A DNA stretch of 7,480 nt from Chryseobacterium gleum (GCA_945877005.1 CAMCQL010000090.1:1-7480), one strand, 5' to 3'; shown: positions 1 to 5,651, counted from the stretch's first letter. The notes: generated by a model from the sequence alone, not told the origin. Numbers and translations: made by a program.

Positions 1-26
1 AAATTTGTTTCCTCTATGTTAATCAT
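1..26 (-). CDS. Possible 5' end of a leftward gene (partial, 8 codons)
   Basis: An ATG on the minus strand at 26-24 opens a frame (M-I-N-I-E-E-T-N) that stays open to the left edge. A Bacteroidota-type -7 box (TAAATTTG on the minus strand, 84-91) lies about 58 bases upstream, a plausible leader length. Nothing can be said of the product. The only support is the open frame and the promoter-like box, so this could be chance. Confidence 0.3.
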
Positions 27-83
27 TTTATTGAGATTTAATTATCTATTGTATGAATATTAACGAACTTACTAAAATTACTG

Positions 84-91
84 CAAATTTA
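84..91 (-). promoter_or_regulatory. Possible -7 promoter box (TAnnTTTG)
   Basis: The minus strand reads TAAATTTG, a perfect match to the TAnnTTTG -7 element of the Bacteroidota primary sigma factor. It points left towards the ATG at 26. No clear TTG/TTTG -33 element is present at the expected 19-21 base spacing (a T-rich run is there instead), so the call is moderate at best. Confidence 0.35.
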
Positions 92-190
92 GTTTTTGCG
101 GATTTGTTGTAAAAATTATTTTCATTCCCCAATGAACGAAGTTCAACCCATTAATTTCCTAATTGTCACATACTCAATCATCGCATTATA

Positions 191-260
191 GTTGCATCTT
201 TCGTCAATTAGGGGAGCAAGTAAAAGCCATCTAGAAATAGGTGGCTTTTTTGTTGATTAT
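191..260. repeat. Direct repeat copy 1 (~70 bp)
   Basis: This stretch matches 5364-5433 at a constant offset of 5173. The first 13 bases (191-203) are identical, seven central bases (204-210) differ at almost every position, and 211-260 is a 50-base identical block that includes a terminator hairpin. Identity ends sharply after 260. The pair brackets the truncated gene, the triad operon and the GNAT gene, so the copies could be ends of an inserted segment. They could also be duplicated gene 3' ends with their terminator: the right copy has an open frame ending in the sequence GSK-stop at the same place. Confidence 0.85.
222..251 (+). terminator. Intrinsic terminator in repeat copy 1
   Basis: An 11-bp stem (222-232 with 239-249, one G-U pair) encloses a 6-base loop and ends in a run of T. 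The arms are A-rich on the left and T-rich on the right, so it could work in both directions. No intact rightward gene ends here, so it may be a relic of a lost gene. Confidence 0.7.
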
Positions 261-275
261 TAAGTGGTTAAGAGT

Positions 276-307
276 GTTTAATCCTCTGCAAGGGTTAGAC
301 TTTTATT
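276..307 (+). terminator. Weak terminator-like hairpin
   Basis: GTTTAATCC (276-284) pairs with GGGTTAGAC (292-300) over nine positions with two G-U pairs and a 7-base loop, followed by TTTTATT. The shape is right for a rightward intrinsic terminator, but no rightward gene precedes it and the stem is weak. Confidence 0.3.
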
Positions 308-338
308 AACTCAACTAAGGTAACCATTTCCTCAATTC

Positions 339-384
339 TGACTGCAGAGTGACTTGAATTTGACTGCAGGAATGACTGCAGGAA
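339..384. repeat. TGACTGCAG repeats, incl. perfect 12-bp tandem
   Basis: TGACTGCAG occurs at 339-347, 361-369 and 373-381. The last two belong to a perfect head-to-tail tandem of TGACTGCAGGAA (361-372, 373-384). Each unit contains the palindrome CTGCAG. The tandem sits between direct repeat copy 1 and the terminator of the truncated gene. It might be a protein-binding array, a coding relic (one frame reads MTAGMTAG and stays open to a stop at 408-410) or simple duplication; the sequence does not decide. Confidence 0.6.
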
Positions 385-424
385 AAACTAAAAACCAAAA
401 GCCACCCTAATGCTAAGGTGGCTT
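383..424 (-). terminator. Intrinsic terminator of the truncated winged-helix gene
   Basis: On the minus strand AAGCCACC (424-417) pairs perfectly with GGTGGCTT (406-399) over 8 bp with a 10-base loop, and is followed by T-rich sequence (TTTTGGTTTTTAGTTTTT). It lies about 30 bases after the stop codon at 453-455, as expected for the natural end of that gene. Confidence 0.8.
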
Positions 425-452
425 GTTGGGACTATTTGGACAATATGGCTAC

Positions 453-608
453 CTACAATCTCAAGAAGGTGCCTTTCTGAGTTCTTTCAATCAATTGATC
501 CTGGATTAAAGACTTCAAGTAGCGTGTAATGCTCCGGTTATCCGGTAGTGTAGCACGTTGCTTTTGGTACTCCGTTTTAAAATCTGCTGTTGTAAATGTT
601 GAGCCCAG
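453..608 (-). pseudogene. 3' remnant of a gene with a C-terminal winged-helix
   Basis: A minus-strand frame of 51 codons runs from just after an in-frame TAA (611-609) to a TAG at 453-455. It has no usable start but looks like real protein: a helix around ADFKTEYQKQ (residues 8-17), a loop LPDNRS (21-26), a helix SITRYLKSLIQDQLIE (26-41) and a short wing ending TQKGTFLRL. That order is typical of a winged helix-turn-helix at a protein's C-terminus. It keeps its own terminator downstream (399-424), so the natural 3' end survives while everything upstream is missing or frame-shifted. The parent family is not recognised; replication or regulatory proteins of mobile elements often end this way (inference). 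The break lies near 609-660, close to where structured non-coding DNA begins. Confidence 0.6.
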
Positions 609-971
609 TTACTGTAACACCAAGTTAGGGATTATTGTATTCAGAATAAATCAGGGTCACATCTCACTTTGAGGCAAATACTCCTGCAACTAAAGCATCC
701 TAACCACTGAATTATTAACTTAGTAACACACAATCCCTGGTTCATAATTGGGGAGCATTACAATATATGAACTGAAAACATCCAGACCAATTAAGGAACA
801 GAATTTACTACGGGGACACTTCACGTAACCTGAATGAACTGGCTTTCGTTGAATCGGCTCGTATTCTTTTCCGAAAAATCAACAATCAACATTTTGTTAA
901 TTTAGAATTTTCGGGGGGGGAATACAAGGGATTGTGCGGTTTTGCAAATGTGCCACCAAATGCGTAGGCCG
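609..971. other. Non-coding, inverted-repeat-rich stretch downstream of the triad operon
   Basis: No credible gene is visible in this 363-base interval. It holds several inverted repeats: GTTACTGTAAC (608-618), TATTCAGAATA (638-648), GTTCATA/TATGAAC (740-746, 766-772), CACAATCCCT/AGGGATTGTG (729-738, 927-936), and a longer imperfect pair (861-880, 905-925). It also contains an 8-G run (913-920). Read leftward it begins immediately at the kinase stop codon. It could be a structured RNA, a 3' UTR or a cassette boundary element. Confidence 0.5.
861..925. repeat. Imperfect inverted repeat / hairpin
   Basis: The arm 861-880 (GTATTC...CCGAAAAATC) pairs with 905-925 (GAATTTTCGG...GAATAC). About 15 bases match; the central CTTTT of one arm faces the G-run of the other as an internal loop. 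The 24-base loop contains a smaller AACA/TGTT pair. An outer perfect 10-bp pair, 729-738 with 927-936, could close a much larger structure around it. No T-run follows on the minus strand, so it is not a standard terminator for the operon. Confidence 0.6.
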
Positions 972-2168
972 TTAGTCAAATTTTATTGCAATTAAGTTTT
1001 GATGTGAGTTAAGTGTAATTCGTTTTGTCTCCTTGCCGTTTGAAACTAAAATCAGTTTTCCCTCATAAGTTTGTTTGTCAAGTTCTAAAGGTGTCGAACC
1101 AAGTCTTTGAAATGTGGATGTCAAAACTGAGGCAGTGCCATTGTTTGTAATAATCTTATAAGTGTTGGTAGATACAGACCTATCAGTATTTTGGCTATTA
1201 GGAACGTATTTCTGATGTTCGAAGGGACTAGATTTTGAAGACTTAGGCGAATTTCCATACAAGGCTGGCGGAGGAATAACCGAATATTCACTGTTGCATA
1301 ACAACTTAAGAGTTTCCAAATAAAAATTTAGCGATGCTGAGTTTAGTTTGTAAAGTCTATTGAATAAAGCTGATTGATTAGGACTTAAAAAGTCCTGAAT
1401 TGTAAAAAGGAAATTGTCAAGCGTATTGAAACCACCTTGCATTACTTCACGCCAAAGAGTTTTGTCATGTTTGAGGGCTTCCAATGCTGTTATAATTACC
1501 CAAAATGAAAACCTGTCCATTTCAGGGCTAAAATTATATAGTGACCTTTTAGGATGCTGAAATTCACTTCTTCCTTTCTCTACTAATTTTTTGCAGGCTA
1601 AATCTGGAACATACATTCCATCATAGTCAATTAGTTTTACCTGAAAATCATTTGATGTTCCTTCAATAATGATATTACCACATTGAATATCTCCATGTCC
1701 TATTTTGTTCCTTTCTAAATCCTCTGAAACTGAAACTAATTGTGCTTGAAGTTCTGTCAAAACATTGTTTTCACTTAGATAATTTGATACAAACTGATTG
1801 ATAAGTAAACCATTCATCCATTCCATTTTCAATATAGGATATGAATTCCCACTAATAGATATTTCATTTTCAATAAATTCGCATTCAGTTTTCCAAGATG
1901 AACTGATGTTTTTAAGATAGTTACATATTGATTTGTAGCGATTGATTGTTTCGTCTTCAGCTGACAAAAAACATCTAATAGCATATGTACTACCATTTAG
2001 TGAACCTTTAAAGACTGCCGCAAATGCACCTGAACCAAACAAGTAAACTTTAATTGGTGATGTTCTAGATGGAATTAGATTTATTCCATTCAAAGACCTA
2101 AAAGCACTACCACCTTTTTTTTGTATTAGTTGGTTATATTCACCGATGGTTGGATAATTCTTAGCCAT
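972..2168 (-). CDS. Atypical Ser/Thr protein kinase of a vWA-PP2C-kinase triad
   Basis: This 398-residue protein is a eukaryotic-like kinase. Visible landmarks are a glycine loop GSGAFAAVF (45-53), the catalytic loop HGDIQCGN (158-165; D160 catalytic, N165 metal-binding), the metal aspartate in DYDGMYVP (D181), a QHP activation-region motif near 207 and a helix-F MDRFSFW motif. HGD..GN followed by DYDG is characteristic of triad-associated kinases. The usual beta-3 lysine is replaced by R65 (sequence YAIR), which may weaken ATP binding or shift the lysine role; otherwise the active site looks intact. After the kinase core come a Ser/Asn-rich linker (about 302-336) and a small beta-rich tail (337-398) of unrecognised family. 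No membrane segment is seen, so it is probably cytosolic. The ATG lies 2 bp after the PP2C stop, so translation is coupled. It is the last gene of the operon, and its TAA stop runs into TAACGGCC. Likely partner: the upstream PP2C, which would reverse its phosphorylations. Confidence 0.9.
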   Translation of the reverse strand: MAKNYPTIGEYNQLIQKKGGSAFRSLNGINLIPSRTSPIKVYLFGSGAFAAVFKGSLNGSTYAIRCFLSAEDETINRYKSICNYLKNISSSWKTECEFIENEISISGNSYPILKMEWMNGLLINQFVSNYLSENNVLTELQAQLVSVSEDLERNKIGHGDIQCGNIIIEGTSNDFQVKLIDYDGMYVPDLACKKLVEKGRSEFQHPKRSLYNFSPEMDRFSFWVIITALEALKHDKTLWREVMQGGFNTLDNFLFTIQDFLSPNQSALFNRLYKLNSASLNFYLETLKLLCNSEYSVIPPPALYGNSPKSSKSSPFEHQKYVPNSQNTDRSVSTNTYKIITNNGTASVLTSTFQRLGSTPLELDKQTYEGKLILVSNGKETKRITLNSHQNLIAIKFD

Positions 2169-2170
2169 TA

Positions 2171-3382
2171 CTACTTCTGACCTTTTTTCTTTTGTTGATA
2201 TTCATTCCAAGTTTTTTCCGATTGTGCTCCCCAAATGCCATCTGCGGAAACTTTGTAACCTGCTTTAATTAACTCTTCCTGTCTCTTTTTCGCCTCTTCA
2301 TTAGATATAGTTTGATTTGGCTTAGTCTGCTCAACCTTCTTCTGAATTACAACATTTTCAGTTTTATTTTTGCCTTTGGCATCATCACCTTTTGTATTTA
2401 TGGGTCTTAGGAAATACAGTAAGAGAATATTGATTATTAAAAGGCTAATCACTACCATCAATAGTATTTCGTGCAGCTTTAGTTTTTCTTTGACCTGATG
2501 AAAGTCTTGTGCAACTCCATTAAATTGGTTTTGGATTTCGTTCATTTCCATATCTGTATAGTTTCTATGATTTTTTTGCTGTAAGGATGCCGCAATAAAT
2601 TCTCTTTCTTTTTCTTTTGGAAAAGAAAAGTCTTTTGGCGGAGAAATTAGCTTAAAATCTGTCATACTATCAAGAGGAACAATGATAGCTGAAATATCGT
2701 CTTCTTGGAGTTCTTTATTTTCCCAATATTTTAAACAGAATTGATGTAATTCTTCAAAAGTATTAATTCCTAAAAGTTCTGTTGTTGTAGATGGCTTTTT
2801 CAAAATAAGCCTACTAAGAGCATCAGTAGCCACTATCAGGATATCCGAAGGCGAGTATTCAAGGGTTCTTTTTTTAAAAAATGTTTCATCAATTTTATTT
2901 TGTAAAAGTTGTTCGGTATTGATGAAAAAATTGTTTGCATCCAGGCTATCCACATCAGCAAATGGAAAAGGAATGATTTTATTTTCAATATTCAGTAAAA
3001 ATAAATTCGTATCACCACACGATATTACGTCAAGTTTATTTTGCTCAATGAATTGCACACCTATAAAGGTGGCTGTGCCACCTTTATTCAGTTTTACTTT
3101 TTCCAATGATGCCTTAGCTGGATTAGTGCTAAATTCAAATTTTGCTCTTTTATACTCTTCTACTTGCTTCAAAAAAGAATTTATAAGCTCATTTGAATTG
3201 AATATAGGATTTGCCACAAATCCTTTTGTAATTAACTCTGCCCAAATTTCTGAATTGAAACTCTGTGTTGTTCCATCTGCTAATGCAAAAGTTTTCTTAT
3301 TTGAATTTATGGCATACTTATCCTGTATGTGTTTAAACTCATAGGATGCTCTTTTATGAAGTTGCAAAACTGTTATACCCAT
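2171..3382 (-). CDS. PP2C-type Ser/Thr phosphatase, membrane-anchored, with peptidoglycan-binding-like tail
   Basis: The 403-residue protein starts with a PP2C domain (about 1-237): QDKYAI (D21), ALADGT (D36, G37), KGGTATF (100-106), ISCGDTNLF (120-128), IVATDALS (183-190; D187) and EDDISAIIV (227-235; D229). The aspartates of the Mn/Mg site are therefore present and the enzyme should be active. A linker leads to one transmembrane helix (about 306-325), then a Lys-rich spacer and a C-terminal motif EELIKAGYKVSADGIWGAQS (369-388) running on to WNEYQ. This closely resembles one repeat of the PG_binding_1 fold (GY.V..DG.WG..T...). By topology the phosphatase should be cytosolic and the tail periplasmic. 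Triad PP2Cs are usually soluble, so this fusion is unusual. The ATG overlaps the vWA stop in TAATG, a coupling signal, and the kinase follows after 2 bp. Role inferred: removing phosphates placed by the downstream kinase, perhaps under control of cell-wall contact. Confidence 0.92.
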   Translation of the reverse strand: MGITVLQLHKRASYEFKHIQDKYAINSNKKTFALADGTTQSFNSEIWAELITKGFVANPIFNSNELINSFLKQVEEYKRAKFEFSTNPAKASLEKVKLNKGGTATFIGVQFIEQNKLDVISCGDTNLFLLNIENKIIPFPFADVDSLDANNFFINTEQLLQNKIDETFFKKRTLEYSPSDILIVATDALSRLILKKPSTTTELLGINTFEELHQFCLKYWENKELQEDDISAIIVPLDSMTDFKLISPPKDFSFPKEKEREFIAASLQQKNHRNYTDMEMNEIQNQFNGVAQDFHQVKEKLKLHEILLMVVISLLIINILLLYFLRPINTKGDDAKGKNKTENVVIQKKVEQTKPNQTISNEEAKKRQEELIKAGYKVSADGIWGAQSEKTWNEYQQKKKGQK

Positions 3383-4188
3383 TACTGTGGAGTTCCGATG
3401 TTTAAGAAGTTAATTAAATCAGTGGCATTACCATTGAAAACATAACCTTTTGCATTATGTCGAATGTCATACCCTCTTTGCTGGGCAATTCTTATCATGT
3501 TTTCATCCAGTGGGGTAGACATTTCAAATAGAAGCCTTTCAAATTTGTCGCCATTGTTTACTTCACTTGGAAATAACAATTTATCGCCTGCTCTTGTAGA
3601 AATGTGAATATTTAAAATGCTAACTGAACCATAGTTTGTTCTCAAGCTTCTTATTTGCTCTACTTGACTTTTTAAATCATTAAAACTGCTTCCTGCATCT
3701 GTCGCTTCACCGTCAGTTATGTTAATAATAATGGGTGGATGACAGTCCCTATGATTACCCCAGTTTATCCAGTCATTACATAGGCGTTTAGCATTTTCAA
3801 AAGCCTTTGTCATTGGGGTATTACTTACCGAATATGGTTTAATCCAAATAGGTTTATCGTTTTCTTGTCCAAGAGGGAACTCAAAAATATTTTTAATTGA
3901 GACTACCCATTTACCTGATAGCTGTCCTTCCCATCCTGACTGAACAACATTTTCCTGTTTGCCATATCCTATAATCGCAATTTCAAATCGGTTTTTGAGT
4001 TCCCCACCGCTTCCAATGCAACGTAAACCGACTTCATACAAAATGTCGTTTATTGCGTTGGTAACTTCCACGGATTTTGTATGTGAAGCATTTCCGAATT
4101 TTTCATTCATTGAACCGCTTTGGTCAATTAAGTAAACAAGTAAGCAGGGGTTCGTGCTGCTAATTGTAAGATTTCTAATGTCGTGCAT
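3382..4188 (-). CDS. TerY-like von Willebrand factor A protein
   Basis: This 268-residue protein is a single vWA domain with a complete metal-ion-dependent adhesion site: DQSGSM (22-27, the DxSxS motif), TPMT (124-127, the T motif) and ITDGEATD (157-164, with D159). Segments such as CLLVYLID and FEIAIIGYG form the expected Rossmann-like strands. The length fits TerY-like proteins, which act as metal-dependent scaffolds for partner proteins; there is no signal peptide or membrane segment, so it should be cytosolic. Immediate neighbours are a DUF805 gene upstream (11-bp gap) and PP2C downstream (TAATG overlap), then the kinase, giving the vWA-PP2C-kinase triad. In such triads the vWA protein is a plausible kinase substrate or adaptor, which is inference from family context. 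No terD, terC or other ter gene is present in the window. Confidence 0.92.
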   Translation of the reverse strand: MHDIRNLTISSTNPCLLVYLIDQSGSMNEKFGNASHTKSVEVTNAINDILYEVGLRCIGSGGELKNRFEIAIIGYGKQENVVQSGWEGQLSGKWVVSIKNIFEFPLGQENDKPIWIKPYSVSNTPMTKAFENAKRLCNDWINWGNHRDCHPPIIINITDGEATDAGSSFNDLKSQVEQIRSLRTNYGSVSILNIHISTRAGDKLLFPSEVNNGDKFERLLFEMSTPLDENMIRIAQQRGYDIRHNAKGYVFNGNATDLINFLNIGTPQ

Positions 4189-4199
4189 ATTAATTTATA

Positions 4200-4688
4200 T
4201 TATTTGTATAAATCACCGTCCTTGTAACTGCCAGTGTTAGATGGGATGTCAGTTGATGAATAATTTGTGATTGGGTTATTGTGTCCTCCAGTGTATCCTC
4301 CTTGATAACCGCCTGATGTTCCTGTATTTTGTCCAACTTGGGGAGTTTGTCCACCAATTGATTGAATACCTTTTGGATTTTCACCGTATTGGTTTGGTCC
4401 GGGTTGCCCGTCTTCAAAAAGCATCCACAAAGCATAGAAAGGGATTAGTTGCCACCAACCACTATTTCCCACATCATGACATCTTTTAGCTCCTTGAGCC
4501 CAAATAAACCATAAGTATGGAATGTAGAAAAGAAATAGTATTGCAAATATTCCTTCATCTCCAGATGAGACAGACATAGCGCCTACCATGAATGCAATTA
4601 CATAAAAGATAAAAGTGCCAATAAGGTGGCTAAGACCGTATTCTAATCTTCTGATACGGCCTTCAAATGAGAATGGATCTTTGAACAT
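4200..4688 (-). CDS. DUF805 inner-membrane protein with Gly/Ser/Asn-rich tail
   Basis: The 162-residue protein matches DUF805 well: FSFEGRIRRLEY at the N-terminus (6-17), GAKRCHDVGNSGWW (66-79) and the closing DGQPGPNQYGENPKG (93-107). Three hydrophobic helices lie at about 19-40, 46-64 and 78-91. The last 55 residues (108-162) form a low-complexity Gly/Gln/Asn/Ser/Thr tail, probably disordered and cytosolic, rich in possible phosphorylation sites. The biochemical role of DUF805 is not known. As the first gene of the triad operon, 11 bp ahead of the vWA gene, it may be the membrane anchor, sensor or kinase target of the system (inference). The ATG at 4688 begins right at the domain start and is preceded by an A-rich leader without a Shine-Dalgarno site, usual for Bacteroidota. 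Confidence 0.92.
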   Translation of the reverse strand: MFKDPFSFEGRIRRLEYGLSHLIGTFIFYVIAFMVGAMSVSSGDEGIFAILFLFYIPYLWFIWAQGAKRCHDVGNSGWWQLIPFYALWMLFEDGQPGPNQYGENPKGIQSIGGQTPQVGQNTGTSGGYQGGYTGGHNNPITNYSSTDIPSNTGSYKDGDLYK

Positions 4689-4866
4689 GTTGTTTGATTT
4701 TAATTGTTAGTAATTATTGATTTTGACTTATTTACAAAGTTCGTTGTAGGCTTGAATTACATTCTTGTGAGATGGTCGGATTAGTCTGAACAGGTTTTCG
4801 GTTGAACTAAGTTAAGTGTTTTTTAAGCAACCTGACGGCAATATATAGACAAGGAAGACTATTTCC
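4689..4866 (-). promoter_or_regulatory. Leader/promoter region of the triad operon
   Basis: These 178 bases separate the GNAT stop from the DUF805 start and are long enough for a separate promoter. On the minus strand GAACTTTG (RC of 4735-4742) differs by one base from the TAnnTTTG -7 box and would give a leader of about 40 bases; no convincing -33 element was found. CAGGTT/AACCTG (4791-4796, 4829-4834) forms a 6-bp inverted repeat around a 32-base A/T-rich loop. A second pair, AAGGAA/TTCCTT (4851-4856, 4863-4868), overlaps the GNAT stop codon but lacks a proper T-run. Confidence 0.35.
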
Positions 4867-5298
4867 TTATGCAGCATTGACTTTGCTATTTGCGCATTCA
4901 AGATTTTTAGTGTATTTGCGAATCCCACGGTGGTACGAACAAATAAGTTCATTTTTTTCTACTAGTTTATCAAAAAATAAAATTGCAGACCCATTGTAAT
5001 TTGAAACTTGGAAGAACGAAATTGGTATCTTCTTCAAAATATAGGCAACAAATGAACTTCCAAAAGAATTATTACGGTACTGAGGCTTTATATAAAATGA
5101 GATCTCAACATTTAGACGATTCACAACTTTTATAGCGCAAAAACCTAATACTTCTTTATTAGCACCAATTATTATGTGAAATGTATACTCCTTAAGGTTG
5201 TGTAAGATACTAATAAACCACTTTTTATCTGCAGATTTTAATTTAGAAAATACTATTTTGAACTCGCTAACACTAATTTGTTGAATTGACAATTTCAT
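4867..5298 (-). CDS. GNAT-family N-acetyltransferase-like protein
   Basis: With the ATG at 5298 the protein has 143 residues and the layout of a GNAT fold: strand and helix (1-36), the central hairpin EYTFHIIIGANKEVLGFCAI (37-56), VEISFYIKPQYRNNSFGSSF (64-83), which is the acetyl-CoA-binding motif A, and NYNGSAILFFDKL (100-112), which resembles motif B. In motif A the usual R/QxxGxG/A is QYRNNSFG, so one glycine is replaced by serine; acetyl-CoA binding is plausible but less certain. A longer frame opens at 5403, yet its extra 35 codons lie in the direct repeat and do not look like a GNAT N-terminus, so 5298 is preferred. Substrate unknown. It points the same way as the triad operon but is 178 bp upstream, so co-transcription is uncertain. 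It may be an unrelated passenger or a modifying enzyme. Confidence 0.75.
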   Translation of the reverse strand: MKLSIQQISVSEFKIVFSKLKSADKKWFISILHNLKEYTFHIIIGANKEVLGFCAIKVVNRLNVEISFYIKPQYRNNSFGSSFVAYILKKIPISFFQVSNYNGSAILFFDKLVEKNELICSYHRGIRKYTKNLECANSKVNAA

Positions 5299-5363
5299 CA
5301 AAATTAATTTTGTAAAAATCTGAGTAAATTCTATATGTAAGCACATTGTCCTCACAATCAACA

Positions 5364-5433
5364 GTTGCATCTTTCGAGGAAAAGGGGAGCAAGTAAAAGC
5401 CATCTAGAAATAGGTGGCTTTTTTGTTGATTAT
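5364..5433. repeat. Direct repeat copy 2 (~70 bp)
   Basis: This is the partner of 191-260. Bases 5364-5376 and 5384-5433 are identical to copy 1, whereas the seven bases 5377-5383 (AGGAAAA against TCAATTA) are mostly different. Copy 2 can be read rightward as the end of a protein, VASFEEKGSK then TAA (5391-5393), in a frame open for about 20 codons. In copy 1 the same frame is cut by a TAG within the variable bases. Confidence 0.85.
5395..5424 (+). terminator. Intrinsic terminator in repeat copy 2
   Basis: This has the same 11-bp stem, 6-base loop and T-run as in repeat copy 1 (stem 5395-5405 with 5412-5422). It stands immediately after the TAA of the short rightward frame ending at 5393, the normal position for a gene's terminator. 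On the minus strand it lies upstream of the GNAT gene and may insulate it from leftward read-through. Confidence 0.7.
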
Positions 5434-5651
5434 ATGCAATTTACTGAATTTCCGTTCGCATGCCCGGGTTGGATCCAATGTCTAAATGGGAATGGCCATA
5501 GACTGTAATCAGCCTTTTGGACTACAATTTAGCCTGCCAAGAAACCAAACAAATAAGGCCATACTATCTAAAAAGTTACGGAAGCCAACAAGAGCAGCTA
5601 CATAGACACCTTCTTGGAGCGAAGTGGGTGGTCTTATGAACTTTTTGCTTG
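5434..5651. other. Intergenic stretch with short palindromes
   Basis: No gene is convincing here. The left part carries adjoining palindromes GCATGC (5458-5463), CCCGGG (5463-5468) and TTGGATCCAA (5469-5478), followed by an 8-bp stem with a 2-base bulge (5480-5503). Several short frames of 25-45 codons are open but start and stop in repeat or low-information sequence and show no family motif. Confidence 0.4.

Noticed and set aside
972..2168. Kinase as an inactive pseudokinase
   Set aside because: Only the beta-3 lysine is changed; catalytic D160, N165 and D181 are present, so activity cannot be ruled out from sequence.
2919..3344. Rightward open frame of 141 codons
   Set aside because: It lies antisense inside the PP2C gene, whose motifs are unmistakable; its own translation shows no domain.
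4190..4489. Two frames of 81 and 72 codons overlapping the DUF805 gene
   Set aside because: Both are out-of-frame shadows of the DUF805 coding sequence, which is strongly supported by conserved motifs.
5299..5403. N-terminal extension of the GNAT gene (35 extra codons)
   Set aside because: The extension is encoded by the direct repeat and has no GNAT-like content; the ATG at 5298 starts exactly where the fold begins.
5458..5478. Adjoining GCATGC, CCCGGG and GGATCC sites as a cloning-vector polylinker
   Set aside because: The order and spacing differ from common polylinkers and both flanks are natural-looking sequence; chance or a natural palindrome cluster is more likely.
5510..5640. About 42-codon leftward hydrophobic frame in the intergenic region
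   Set aside because: No start codon context, no matching neighbour and a length within chance expectation.
5570..5640. Resemblance of CACCTTCTTG here to the same bases in the winged-helix remnant at 462-473
   Set aside because: Only about ten bases match and the surrounding frames do not align, so a second remnant cannot be supported.
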